From Pseudozobellia sp. WGM2 (GTDB taxonomy: Bacteria > Bacteroidota > Bacteroidia > Flavobacteriales > Flavobacteriaceae): a stretch of DNA of 64,000 nt. The DNA lies in the NCBI RefSeq assembly GCF_017810075.1, contig NZ_JADNYK010000009.1, forward strand, positions 106,352 through 170,351. Direction: 5' to 3'. The notes below the pieces were generated by a model. It was not told the DNA's origin. It did no database searches and saw only the letters and a program-made list of their open reading frames with translations. Position 1 is the first letter of the stretch, and each line of letters opens with the position of its first letter. Below are positions 27,319 through 36,641 of this stretch, in pieces. The translations under genes were made by a program, and so were the position numbers.

Positions 27319-29922
27319 TTAGAAGGGGTAGTTGATACCGATTTGAAGCACGGCGTTTGAAAAGTCGAAATCTGTGAACCATCTTTGGGAAATTTCATTG
27401 GCAGGGTTGTAAGTTTTGAAACCCAAATCGGCTCGAAGCACAAAGTAAGTGAAATCGTAACGTAGGCCGAACCCCGTACCCAAGGCAATATCTTCTAATG
27501 ATTTAAAACCCGTAAAAGTAGCTGCCGGATCTTCAACATTGTCAAATACGTTCCAAATATTACCGGCATCGGCAAAGAGGGCGCCCTTTAAATCGCCTAT
27601 GAGCGGAAATCGATATTCAAGGTTTACACCTATTTTGAGATTGGCTTCATTGAAATCATTAATAGCATCAGTGCTACCAGGCCCCAAGGAATAAGGCGAC
27701 CATGCCCGAATATCATTGGCGCCACCTGCAAAGTAACTTCGTACAAAGGGGATGTTGTTAGAGTTACCGTAAGGTATAGCAATACCAAAAAATGTTCGTA
27801 ATGCCAAAACATTGTCACGAGATACATTCCAATATTTCACATAATCGAATTCAGTCTTTATATATTGACTATAGGGTACCCCGAATATGAGTCTGTCTTC
27901 ATTCTCATTTTCTTCAAAAGGAATAATTTCTGAAATGGCGGATAAAAGATTTCCGGCACTTTCCACTTTAAAACGAAATTGATAGAAGGTATTGTCGGTT
28001 ATGGTTTCTCGATTATTCAAGTTTAGGGTATAGTTACTCGCGAATATCAGGTTGTTTTCTGTTAGCCTATCCCTTCTTTCTTCAATTCTGCTGACGGTCT
28101 GTAACTGAGCGGCCGTAGTAGTTATTTCATTATTTAATACCGCCTGGGTAAAGCCTGTGGTGCCTGATGGAATAATAAGCCTTGGATCGGTCGAAGTACC
28201 TACTGTTTCAAAAAAAGGTTCAAGCTCAGGGTAGAGGTTGGCATTGTCAAAAAGGTCTGCTACCTCATCTAATTGCTCATACGAGTTTCGATAAACGTTA
28301 AAAAAACGATCGATATTCACATTTCGCACGAATTGTAGGTTAATAAGTTCGACGTTATGTTTAATGAAATCGGAAGGAACCCAATTGTAGCTCAATACGC
28401 TATTAAAAGCTTGTTTGTCAAGACCTATATTTTTTTGAAAACTGGTACCAAGTGATATACGTGTTCTTGGAAGCGTATAACTGGGAATGATAGAATTCGT
28501 ATTAAAAAACGGAAACCATATGCGAGGTATATCTAAATTAAGATCGGCACCGTATTCCTGTATATTGAAAAAGCGATTGTCTATTATGCTTGGGTCGTTC
28601 GAAGAACCAATACTGAGCCTACCTGCTAAACTAAGGTTTTCCGCGCCGCCAAAAAGGTTTCGGGCCTGTAAAGAAGGGCTCAGTGCCAAGCCTACTTGCT
28701 GAATGTTCGATCGCGTAATTTCAAAAGACGTTCCCAACGAATATTTAGGTCTCGCGGCAAGATAAATGTTGGCATCCAAAGTGTTGCTATCCCCGTTAGG
28801 TTCAGAAGTAATCGTTGGATATTTGAACACACCTAAATTGGTAATCTGTCTATAGGTTCTGGTTCGGTCAATATCCCTATAAATACTATCTTTTTTAAAA
28901 AAGACGGCATTAGCCAAGGTTTTAGGCTTGAACCTAAGTTTATCGTGATAAAATATATTATAGTCGCCGTAACTGATAAATTTTTGCTCACTATCGCTCT
29001 CGTCGTAAAGATAATCGGTATAGATATTTATTTTATCGAACCGGTATACCTTATACTCACTTGAGGTTACGGCAGTATCACCTCTTCTTTTGAAATTGTC
29101 GATGTTCAGCTCGATATTCATTTGCTGGTCATCGGCCACTTTGGTGGTGTCGGTTGCGATGTCGTATGATATGGAGCTCTCTTGAAAGTTGTAGACCCCT
29201 GAATTTCTAAAGGTACTGCTCAATCTTTCACGTTCCCTTGAAAATTGGGTCAGGTCGAACTGGTCTCCCTGTTTTACAAAAGACAGTTCATTATTAAGTT
29301 GGTAAAGAGAGTCGATTGCCTTCGAGGCTATTTCATGAGATAATGTGTCTATAAAAAAAGGTTTTCCTAATTCTACCTTATAATCCACTTTGGCACGTTT
29401 CTTTTTTGATAAGGAATCAACATCAAAAGTAGTATTGTTGTTAAAATACCCCTTGCTGCCATAATAAGCACTTAAACGCTCTAAAGTACGTCTTGCTTTG
29501 GTGGTGTCTATGACGACAGGGGCTTCCCCTATGTTCTTTAACCAATCGCTGAGGCCGGTAACCAAAAAAGACTCACCTAAACGGTCAACTTGTTTTTTTG
29601 ATAACAGTCGAACCAGTCTCGGTTCTCTTTTTTCTTTGCGATAAAGCCAGGCCTGATATGAAGAATCAGGGTTTTTCTTAGCAAGGTTATAAAGGTTCAA
29701 ACGAAGCGGATAACCCAGAATAGTTGTATTCGGTTCTTGAAGAATTAAACTCTCAATGGCCTCATCTTTGACCTCTTCGCCATCGGCGAAAATAGTATTT
29801 TCTGTAAGCAAGAGTTCATTTTCTCCGACCCTTTTTAGGGTGTTGCAAGAATTGATCACCACCACTAGAAATAATAGGCTTATTTTAGCGCACGTATTTG
29901 TGATGCGTAACGATGTGATCAT
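27319..29922 (-). CDS. Omp85 (BamA/TamA)-family outer-membrane lipoprotein, TamL-like
   Basis: Outer-membrane beta-barrel assembly factor of the Omp85 superfamily. The ATG at 29922 is preferred over an in-frame TTG at 29931. It gives a lipoprotein signal with lipobox VVINSC, then POTRA-like repeats (about 35-360) and a C-terminal 16-strand-type barrel (about 390-867) with RSYFAGGANDIRAWSPYSLG, the conserved lid-lock loop region, and a final aromatic residue. Lipidated TamA-like proteins in Bacteroidetes are called TamL; that fit is good, but no tamB is adjacent. It is divergent from the RNA methyltransferase gene with 23 bp between the start codons. Confidence 0.88.
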   Translation of the reverse strand: MITSLRITNTCAKISLLFLVVVINSCNTLKRVGENELLLTENTIFADGEEVKDEAIESLILQEPNTTILGYPLRLNLYNLAKKNPDSSYQAWLYRKEKREPRLVRLLSKKQVDRLGESFLVTGLSDWLKNIGEAPVVIDTTKARRTLERLSAYYGSKGYFNNNTTFDVDSLSKKKRAKVDYKVELGKPFFIDTLSHEIASKAIDSLYQLNNELSFVKQGDQFDLTQFSRERERLSSTFRNSGVYNFQESSISYDIATDTTKVADDQQMNIELNIDNFKRRGDTAVTSSEYKVYRFDKINIYTDYLYDESDSEQKFISYGDYNIFYHDKLRFKPKTLANAVFFKKDSIYRDIDRTRTYRQITNLGVFKYPTITSEPNGDSNTLDANIYLAARPKYSLGTSFEITRSNIQQVGLALSPSLQARNLFGGAENLSLAGRLSIGSSNDPSIIDNRFFNIQEYGADLNLDIPRIWFPFFNTNSIIPSYTLPRTRISLGTSFQKNIGLDKQAFNSVLSYNWVPSDFIKHNVELINLQFVRNVNIDRFFNVYRNSYEQLDEVADLFDNANLYPELEPFFETVGTSTDPRLIIPSGTTGFTQAVLNNEITTTAAQLQTVSRIEERRDRLTENNLIFASNYTLNLNNRETITDNTFYQFRFKVESAGNLLSAISEIIPFEENENEDRLIFGVPYSQYIKTEFDYVKYWNVSRDNVLALRTFFGIAIPYGNSNNIPFVRSYFAGGANDIRAWSPYSLGPGSTDAINDFNEANLKIGVNLEYRFPLIGDLKGALFADAGNIWNVFDNVEDPAATFTGFKSLEDIALGTGFGLRYDFTYFVLRADLGFKTYNPANEISQRWFTDFDFSNAVLQIGINYPF

Positions 29923-29928
29923 AGCCCC

Positions 29929-29936
29929 CAAAAATA
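29929..29936 (-). promoter_or_regulatory. -7 box abutting the tamL-like start (TATTTTTG)
   Basis: Perfect TAnnTTTG only 6 bp before the ATG at 29922. Transcription would start at or next to the start codon, giving a leaderless or nearly leaderless mRNA. Confidence 0.5.
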
Positions 29937-29945
29937 CATCTTTTT

Positions 29946-30668
29946 ATGATTGTTAAAAGCCAAATAAAACTTATAAGAAGTCTGCATCAAAAAAAGTACC
30001 GTAATGAAAATGGGCTTTTTTTTGTTGAAGGAAAAAAGGCTGTTCAAGAGTTGTTGAACTCTCGATTTGATGTGGTAAAGGTATACAGCACAGAATTTGG
30101 ATTGCTACCAGCTTCAAACGAGATGGTTGAAATGATTACCGAGGCCGAACTTAAAAAAATTAGTGCATTAAATACCCCGAATAAGGTTTTGGGTGTTTTC
30201 AAGATTCCAAAAATTGAGCAAGTAAATTTCGATGATTGGATAGTTGCCGCGGATGATATTCGGGATCCCGGGAATTTAGGTACAATAATAAGGCTATGTG
30301 ATTGGTTCGGAGTTAAACATCTTATATGTTCCAAGGAAACCGTTGACTGCTATAACCCTAAAACATTACAAGCAACAATGGGTTCCATTTCGCGGGTCAA
30401 TGTGGGATATACCGATTTATATGAATTTCTTAATACATTGGAGGTGCCGATTTATGGCGCTTTCATGGAAGGGGAAGTGGTCTATAAAAACAAACTGCCA
30501 AGGTCAGGTGTTCTTGTTATGGGTAATGAGGCCAATGGCATTTCTGAAAAAATAGAGAGCCTTATAAATAAAAAAATAAGTATACCTCAATTTGGTATGC
30601 AGACTACAGAGAGTTTGAATGTGGCAACGGCTACGGCCATTTTATTGAACGAAATACGAAGAGGATAA
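29946..30668 (+). CDS. TrmH/SpoU-family RNA 2'-O-ribose methyltransferase
   Basis: SAM-dependent SPOUT methyltransferase; target RNA not determinable. The 240-aa product has an N-terminal substrate-binding domain (IKLIRSLHQKKYRNENGLFF) and the C-terminal knot domain with motif 1 DDIRDPGNLGTIIRLCDWFG, motif 2 VLVMGNEANGIS and motif 3 IPQFGMQTTESLNVATATAI. It is divergent from the tamL-like gene and convergent with porT, whose end lies 17 bp away. Confidence 0.93.
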   Translation: MIVKSQIKLIRSLHQKKYRNENGLFFVEGKKAVQELLNSRFDVVKVYSTEFGLLPASNEMVEMITEAELKKISALNTPNKVLGVFKIPKIEQVNFDDWIVAADDIRDPGNLGTIIRLCDWFGVKHLICSKETVDCYNPKTLQATMGSISRVNVGYTDLYEFLNTLEVPIYGAFMEGEVVYKNKLPRSGVLVMGNEANGISEKIESLINKKISIPQFGMQTTESLNVATATAILLNEIRRG

Positions 30669-30684
30669 AATGGAGTTTTCAACC

Positions 30685-31404
30685 TTACTCAAAAGTGAAA
30701 TTGATAAAAAGACCACGAGTGCTCATTTTTTCAATATTGCCCGTCCATGGGCTATTGGGGTCAACATCTCTAATCAGTTCGTCGGTAAGGCCAAAAACTC
30801 CTCTTATAGAGGGGGTGAACTTAAAGTATTCGAGATAGAAATCGATGCCAAAACCAAGCTCGTAGTTGTACGTCCACTTTTTCATCCTAAAAGTACCACT
30901 ACTATTATCATCGGGACTATCTTCGTTGCTACCTAAATTTAGTGATGCTGAGGGCCCTGCAACCAAGAAAGGTTTCCAATTACCAAAACGTCTGGTATTT
31001 ATTTTTAATAATAAAGGAAAGTTGATGTACGTAGATTTTACATCTCGAATCGCATTCCTCTCGCCTTCTTCTGTGGCTTGAAAGCCAGGAAAACCTAATG
31101 TTCTTGCGTTGTAGTAGAGACCTGGCTCAAGTCGAAGGTCTAAAAATTCATGAAGCCTCATTTCACCAATAAGACCTACGTTAAACCCGGTAGATTTAAG
31201 AACTTGAATGTCCGTACTTTGATTGCCTCGGTCCTCTTTATAATCAAATTCAAAGCCGTAGCGGTTAAAACCAAGAAAGTATCCGTAGTTAAGAAACTTT
31301 TTGTCTTTATTTTCAATATTTAGAATGGGATCGGCGTTAAACTGAGCGCTAACTGCTGAGGTCATACCCAGCACAATTCCCAAAAGCAAAAAAAATCTTT
31401 TCAT
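30685..31404 (-). CDS. porT: PorT-family outer-membrane protein of type IX secretion
   Basis: Beta-barrel outer-membrane protein needed for type IX secretion (PorT of Porphyromonas, SprT of Flavobacterium johnsoniae). The 239-aa protein has a signal peptide (about 1-20, ending VSAQ) and an eight-strand-like barrel: LNYGYFLGFNRYGFEFDY at the first strand and the terminal aromatic-rich RGLFINFTFE. The call rests on these features and on the gene order porT after ubiE, which is typical in flavobacteria. It starts 83 bp after the ubiE stop on the same strand. Confidence 0.88.
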   Translation of the reverse strand: MKRFFLLLGIVLGMTSAVSAQFNADPILNIENKDKKFLNYGYFLGFNRYGFEFDYKEDRGNQSTDIQVLKSTGFNVGLIGEMRLHEFLDLRLEPGLYYNARTLGFPGFQATEEGERNAIRDVKSTYINFPLLLKINTRRFGNWKPFLVAGPSASLNLGSNEDSPDDNSSGTFRMKKWTYNYELGFGIDFYLEYFKFTPSIRGVFGLTDELIRDVDPNSPWTGNIEKMSTRGLFINFTFE

Positions 31405-31487
31405 TCAAAAAAAATTATCCGCCCCGTCAAATGCCTTGAAACAATAGGGGAGCCGGTATTTTTAAAATGCCCATTCAGGGCAGTAGT

Positions 31488-32216
31488 TTACTTTTTGGCT
31501 ATATATATAGATGCCACCCCAAATGTCTGGGGTTTGTTCTCTACCTCTATAAACCCGATTTTTCTCAAAATATTGTTGAACGCTTCACCATGTGGAAAAA
31601 CAGATGCAGATTCACTCAAATAGGCATAGGCAGAACGGTCTTTGGAGAAGAGTTTTCCAATTACGGGCAACACATTTTTGGTATAGAAACCATAGCCTTG
31701 TTTGTACGGAGAATTAGTCGGTACAGATGTTTCCAATACCGCAAAAGTACCGCCAGTAGCCAGAACGCGATAGATTTCTGCTAAACCTTTTTCAAGGTTC
31801 TCAAAATTACGAACGCCAAAAGCTACGGTAATAGCATCAAAACTGTTGTCTGAAAAGGGTAGGTTTTCACTATCGCCCACAACCATTTCAATAGTCTTGT
31901 TCAAATTTTTCTGCTCAATTTTTTTCTTGCCAACTTCAAGCATACCTGGTGAAATGTCCAATCCAACTATAGATTCGGCTCCGGTCTTTACTAAGTTTAT
32001 GGCCAAATCGCCTGTACCTGTAGCAATATCTAGGATGGTTTTGGGTCGAGAGGCCTTGATGATATCGACAACGCGATTCCTCCATTTTATATCTATGCCA
32101 AATGAAATGACTCTATTCAGACCGTCATAGCTGCCTGAAATAGTATCGAACATTTTCGTAACCTGGGCTTTTTTACCAAGTTCTGAATCTTTATACGGTA
32201 TTACCTTTTTGGCCAT
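31488..32216 (-). CDS. ubiE: Demethylmenaquinone methyltransferase
   Basis: SAM-dependent C-methylation of demethylmenaquinone, the last step of menaquinone synthesis. The quinone supplied is the likely acceptor of the NQR complex at 44-50 kb. ATG at 32216 (MAKKVIPYKD) is chosen over the track's longer frame because a -7 box lies 16 bp upstream of it. The 242-aa product has motifs LDIATGTGDLAI (SAM loop), the family signature YDGLNRVISFGID, and AVLETSVP. porT follows at 83 bp. Confidence 0.95.
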   Translation of the reverse strand: MAKKVIPYKDSELGKKAQVTKMFDTISGSYDGLNRVISFGIDIKWRNRVVDIIKASRPKTILDIATGTGDLAINLVKTGAESIVGLDISPGMLEVGKKKIEQKNLNKTIEMVVGDSENLPFSDNSFDAITVAFGVRNFENLEKGLAEIYRVLATGGTFAVLETSVPTNSPYKQGYGFYTKNVLPVIGKLFSKDRSAYAYLSESASVFPHGEAFNNILRKIGFIEVENKPQTFGVASIYIAKK

Positions 32217-32232
32217 GGGGCAATTTTTTGTG

Positions 32233-32240
32233 CAAAGATA
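32233..32240 (-). promoter_or_regulatory. -7 box before ubiE (TATCTTTG)
   Basis: Perfect TAnnTTTG 16 bp upstream of the ATG at 32216; it supports the shorter start and excludes the upstream in-frame start codons. Confidence 0.6.
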
Positions 32241-32341
32241 CAATATCGGCCCAAGTATGCGTTGTAAGGTGAATTAGATTGCTTTTCAAGGGCGAAAGAG
32301 TAATTAAAAGCCAATTTAAAAGTGACGATCGATTAAATGTG

Positions 32342-32349
32342 TAATTTTG
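32342..32349 (+). promoter_or_regulatory. -7 box before trkA (TAATTTTG)
   Basis: Perfect TAnnTTTG, 83 bp upstream of the trkA ATG. It lies in a partial palindrome TAATTTTGC-TCC-GCAAATTA. Confidence 0.5.
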
Positions 32350-32432
32350 CTCCGCAAATTATAACCTGAGCAATATACTATTAAATTGTATTAGTGTATA
32401 TAAACTGCAGGCCCACACAAAGTTGCTAGCGA

Positions 32433-33782
32433 ATGAAAATTATTATTGCAGGTGCCGGTGAAGTAGGTTTTCATCTGGCAAAACTGCTGTCTTACGAATC
32501 TCAAGACATCACACTTATAGATACTAACAAAGAAAGTTTGGCCTACGCCGATACCCATTTGGATATTCGCGTATTGCGAGGCGATGCTACTTCTATTGCG
32601 GTATTGAAAGATGCAAATGTTCAAGATTCGAGTTTGATGATCGGTGTCACCGCTTCTGAAACTACGAATTTGACTCTATGTATGTTGGCCAAGCAATTGG
32701 GGTGTAAGCAAACTATTGCCAGAATTTCTAATACAGAATTTGTCGAAGATCGTGAAACCCTTCGTTTTTCAGAATTGGGTATAGATGAGCTTATTTCTCC
32801 GGAAGAGTTGGCGGCGACGGAAATAAAGTTGCTGTTGAATAAGTCGGCTTTCAACGATACCTATGAATTCGAAATGGGCAAGTTGATTATGGTCGGTGTT
32901 TCGTTACCACCTTCGGCCCCATTTGTGGGCAAGATGGTCAAAGAGGCTGCAAAAATATTTCCTGAACTGCATTTTATGCCGATTGCGTTGCAGCGTACCG
33001 GAACTCAATATACGGTAATACCTCGTGGTGATACGGTTTTTAAAGATGGTGACCAAGTTTACTTTATTACGACCACAGAAGGAGTAGAGGAACTTTATAA
33101 ATTAACAGGGAAGAAAAAAGAGGAGATCAAAAATGTCATGATTCTTGGAGGGAGCAAGGTAGGCTTTAAAGCCGCCCGCGATCTTTGTATGAATCGCTTC
33201 AACGTTAAGTTGATCGAGAAAGATAAGGAGAAGGCCTTTGATTTGGCCGATGACCTACCCAATGCCTTGGTAATTAATGGGGACGGTAGAAACGTAGAGC
33301 TCTTAGAAGAAGAAAGCCTTGAATCTATGGATGCGTTTATTGCCGTTACCGGCAACTCCGAAACCAATATTATGTCTTGTTTGGTAGCCAAGTCGAAACG
33401 CATCAAGAAAACTATAGCCTTGGTTGAGAATATGGATTATTTTCAACTTTCACATTCTATAGGAATTGATACTTTGATCAATAAAAAACTTTTGGCGGCC
33501 AATAATATTTTCCGGCACATTCGAAAGGGAGAAGTAGTGGCCTTGATGAGGTTGAACAATTTGAACGCCGAAATCCTTGAATTCGTGGTAAAGCCTACAT
33601 CCCGGGTAACCGGTAATCTCATTAGGGAGCTCGATTTTCCGCGTTCAGCTACTATTGGTGGTGTTGTGCGAGATGATGAAGGTATTATTGCCTTGGGTGG
33701 TTTTGAAATTAAGGCGGGCGACCGAGTAGTGGTCTGTTGTCTTCCGGAAGCTATTCCGAAAATTGAACGATTGTTTCTTTAA
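32433..33782 (+). CDS. trkA: Trk potassium uptake regulatory subunit TrkA
   Basis: Cytoplasmic NAD(H)-binding regulator of the Trk K+ channel/transporter. The 449-aa product has two RCK modules in tandem, each with a Rossmann RCK_N domain (IIAGAGEVGFHLAKLL at residue 3; VMILGGSKVGFKAARDL at about 230) and an RCK_C domain. The stop overlaps trkH by 1 bp (A of TAATG), so the two subunits are made together. Confidence 0.96.
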   Translation: MKIIIAGAGEVGFHLAKLLSYESQDITLIDTNKESLAYADTHLDIRVLRGDATSIAVLKDANVQDSSLMIGVTASETTNLTLCMLAKQLGCKQTIARISNTEFVEDRETLRFSELGIDELISPEELAATEIKLLLNKSAFNDTYEFEMGKLIMVGVSLPPSAPFVGKMVKEAAKIFPELHFMPIALQRTGTQYTVIPRGDTVFKDGDQVYFITTTEGVEELYKLTGKKKEEIKNVMILGGSKVGFKAARDLCMNRFNVKLIEKDKEKAFDLADDLPNALVINGDGRNVELLEEESLESMDAFIAVTGNSETNIMSCLVAKSKRIKKTIALVENMDYFQLSHSIGIDTLINKKLLAANNIFRHIRKGEVVALMRLNNLNAEILEFVVKPTSRVTGNLIRELDFPRSATIGGVVRDDEGIIALGGFEIKAGDRVVVCCLPEAIPKIERLFL

Positions 33783-35272
33783 TGCGTCTGAACTCAAAAA
33801 TAATATTCCATATCATGGGGCTGCTATTGCTTTGCAATGGTGGCTTTATGCTTTTGGCGGCATTAGTGAGCGGCATTTATTCCGATGGGGCTACACTTGG
33901 CATTGCTCTGGCCGCAATAACCTCAATGTTCGGGGGTACTTTTGCAATGTTCTATACTAGAGACCATAAAAAAGAGGTAAAGCGCAAAGAAGGTTATATC
34001 ATCGTTACCTTTGGTTGGATCGTGATGTCGGTATCGGGTATGCTTCCGTATCTGTTTTCTAATGCTATACCTTCGGTTACCAATGCTTTTTTTGAAACTA
34101 TTTCCGGTTATACAACAACGGGGGCGTCGATATTGGATGATATCGAGTCGCTACCGGAAGGATTGTTGTTTTGGCGTAGTTTGACGCATTGGATCGGTGG
34201 AATGGGCATTATTGTATTGGCAATCGCCATATTACCGCTTTTAGGTATAGGGGGCATGCAGTTGTTTGCGGCAGAAGCACCAGGGCCTAGCGCCGATAAA
34301 CTGCATCCGCGTATAACCGATACGGCCAAGCGACTTTGGTATATTTATTTGGGCTATACTTTGGCCGAGACCGTGCTTTTGAAACTGGCGGGTATGTCGT
34401 TTTTCGATGCCATCAACCATTCTTTGGCAACCCTTTCAACAGGGGGTTTTTCTACTAAAAACCTCAGTTTGGCCTACTGGAACGATCAGCCATTGATTCA
34501 GTATATTATAATTTTATTTATGTTCTTGGCGGGTACGAATTTTGTCATGAGCTATTTCGCATTTAAGGGAAAAATACAGCGAATCATAAAAGATGAGGAG
34601 CTGAAGTTTTATACGGGCTTTATTCTTTCGTTTACAATTATTGCCGCTTTGGTAATATTTTTTAAAGCCGATGTCGTTATAAATGATTATCACCCTAAAG
34701 TTTTGGGTGATGCCGAGAGTGCTTTTCGACATGCGCTATTTCAAGTTGTTGCTGTGGTAACCACAACAGGTTTTGTCACGGCAGACTTTACTAGTTGGAC
34801 ACCTTTCTTGACCGTATTCTTTTTCGGACTGATGTTTCTGGGGGGTTCTGCGGGTTCAACCGCTGGTGGTATCAAGGTAATGCGACATATCTTGATTATC
34901 AAGAACGGATTATTAGAGTTCAAGCGCACATTGCATACCAGTGCTGTAATACCCGTACGCTATAATGGCAAAACAGTGAAGGAACATATCGTTTATAACA
35001 TCATAGCTTTTTTTGTGCTCTATATGTTGCTATTTATTATCGGAGCGTTAGGCCTTGGGGCGATGGGTATGGATTTTGTTACCGCAATAGGTGGTGCCGC
35101 TTCTTCTTTGGGTAATGTTGGCCCCGCGTTCGGCACATTGAATCCGGTAAGTAATTTTAATGGCTTGCCAGATATAGGTAAATGGTGGTGCGGTTTTTTA
35201 ATGCTCGCCGGTAGGTTAGAATTGTTTACGGTGCTGATTCTGTTCTCGCCGTACTTCTGGAAAAAAATATAA
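33782..35272 (+). CDS. trkH: Trk potassium uptake membrane subunit TrkH
   Basis: K+-conducting membrane subunit of the Trk/Ktr superfamily. The 496-aa protein has about ten hydrophobic segments and the four pore-loop regions of the family, with selectivity-type glycines visible in SGYTTTGAS, LSTGGFSTKNL, TTTGFVTADF and SLGNVGPAF. It partners with TrkA encoded just upstream. A strong bidirectional terminator follows. Confidence 0.95.
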   Translation: MRLNSKIIFHIMGLLLLCNGGFMLLAALVSGIYSDGATLGIALAAITSMFGGTFAMFYTRDHKKEVKRKEGYIIVTFGWIVMSVSGMLPYLFSNAIPSVTNAFFETISGYTTTGASILDDIESLPEGLLFWRSLTHWIGGMGIIVLAIAILPLLGIGGMQLFAAEAPGPSADKLHPRITDTAKRLWYIYLGYTLAETVLLKLAGMSFFDAINHSLATLSTGGFSTKNLSLAYWNDQPLIQYIIILFMFLAGTNFVMSYFAFKGKIQRIIKDEELKFYTGFILSFTIIAALVIFFKADVVINDYHPKVLGDAESAFRHALFQVVAVVTTTGFVTADFTSWTPFLTVFFFGLMFLGGSAGSTAGGIKVMRHILIIKNGLLEFKRTLHTSAVIPVRYNGKTVKEHIVYNIIAFFVLYMLLFIIGALGLGAMGMDFVTAIGGAASSLGNVGPAFGTLNPVSNFNGLPDIGKWWCGFLMLAGRLELFTVLILFSPYFWKKI

Positions 35273-35298
35273 CTTTACTTAGATAACTTTGCTATAAG

Positions 35299-35334
35299 AA
35301 AAAGGCTCTTCAGTTTATACAGAAGAGCCTTTTT
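35299..35334. terminator. Bidirectional terminator between trkH and the aminotransferase
   Basis: Perfect 13-bp stem AAAAAGGCTCTTC (35299-35311) / GAAGAGCCTTTTT (35322-35334) with A/T runs on both sides, placed between convergent genes. Confidence 0.92.
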
Positions 35335-35353
35335 TTACATGTTATTCCTTTTT

Positions 35354-36562
35354 TTAGCTCAGAGCCTTTTTAATTCTTGAAATGGCTTCTTTAATATCTT
35401 CTTCGGATGCCGCATAAGAAATTCTAATGGAGTTGCCGTTACCGAAAGCATCTCCGGTTACGGTAGCAACATTGGCATGTTCTAACAAGTACATCGCAAA
35501 ATCGGAAGCATTTTCGATGGTAACCCCATTAAGCGTTTTTCCGAAATAGGCCGTAACATCTGGGTATACATAGAACGCACCCTCTGGTTCGTTACAACGA
35601 AAACCTTCTATCTCGTTTAATAGACCTAAGATAAGTTGACGTCTTTCCTTGAACTTATCTACCATAAACTGAACTCGGTCGGGAGATTCGGTTAGAGCGG
35701 TGATTACAGCGCGCTGGGCGATGCAGTTCGCTCCACTGGTAACTTGGCCTTGTAATTTATTACATGCCCGTGCAATGGCTTTTGGTGCGCCGATATAGCC
35801 AATTCTCCAACCGGTCATGGCGAAAGCTTTGGCAACGCCGTTTACGGTTACCGTTCTATCATACATATCATCAAATGCGGCCATAGAAGCGTGTTCTGTT
35901 ACCCCGTAGTTGATATGTTCATAAATTTCATCGCTTACCACGATTATCTGCGGATGCTTTTTCAATACATCGGCAAGGGCACGAAGTTCAGCCTCACTAT
36001 AAATTGAGCCACTCGGGTTGCATGGTGAGCTGTACCAGAGCATACGGGTCTTTGGGGTGATGGCGGTTTCCAGTTGTTCGGGGGTCATTTTAAAATCGTT
36101 CTCGATTGAAGTGGCGACTTCAACAGGCACCCCATCGGCAAGTTTTACGATATCACTATAACTTACCCAATATGGGCAGGGTAGAATCACTTCGTCTCCT
36201 GCATTTAAAACTACCTGTGCTATATTGTATAGGGCTTGTTTCGCTCCAGTTGAAACTACGATTTGGGTAGGATCATAATTGATGCCATTGTCACGTTTGA
36301 ACTTTGTGATGATAGCATCTTTCAAATCTACATAACCATCTACAGGTGTATAAGAATTGTAATCTTGATTGATGGCCTCAACGGCAGCATCTTTTATATA
36401 TTCAGGTGTGTTGAAATCCGGTTCTCCAAGGCTCAATCCGATAATATCTTTACCGGCTGCGCGTAACTCACGTGCCTTGGCCGCCATTTCAAGAGTGGCG
36501 GAAGGGGTTAAACTATTGATTCGGTCAGATAGACCGTTAGATGTAGCTAAAGTTGAAGTCAT
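35354..36562 (-). CDS. Class I pyridoxal-phosphate aminotransferase (aspartate type)
   Basis: Aminotransferase of fold type I, probably transferring amino groups between aspartate and 2-oxoglutarate. The 402-aa protein fits the AspAT Ib subgroup: LSLGEPDFNTP near the N-terminus, NPSGSIYSEAEL, SDEIYEHINY, the PLP lysine in GVAKAFAMTGWRIGYIG, and RISYAASEEDI near the end with the substrate-carboxylate Arg. Substrate specificity is inferred from subgroup only. Confidence 0.93.
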   Translation of the reverse strand: MTSTLATSNGLSDRINSLTPSATLEMAAKARELRAAGKDIIGLSLGEPDFNTPEYIKDAAVEAINQDYNSYTPVDGYVDLKDAIITKFKRDNGINYDPTQIVVSTGAKQALYNIAQVVLNAGDEVILPCPYWVSYSDIVKLADGVPVEVATSIENDFKMTPEQLETAITPKTRMLWYSSPCNPSGSIYSEAELRALADVLKKHPQIIVVSDEIYEHINYGVTEHASMAAFDDMYDRTVTVNGVAKAFAMTGWRIGYIGAPKAIARACNKLQGQVTSGANCIAQRAVITALTESPDRVQFMVDKFKERRQLILGLLNEIEGFRCNEPEGAFYVYPDVTAYFGKTLNGVTIENASDFAMYLLEHANVATVTGDAFGNGNSIRISYAASEEDIKEAISRIKKALS

Positions 36563-36641
36563 CTCGATTTTTAAATTAAAGTCGTGAAAAGGTTTTGATA
36601 AACGTGTCGATCACATGAATAAAACAATATGTATTAATCTA

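Noticed and set aside
30670..30936. 88-aa frame opposite the end of porT
   Set aside because: Antisense to porT, no family resemblance, starts at the end of the RNA methyltransferase gene.
31469..31482. Terminator between ubiE and porT (TGCCC/GGGCA)
   Set aside because: Five-bp stem without a clean T-run; ubiE and porT are likely co-transcribed.
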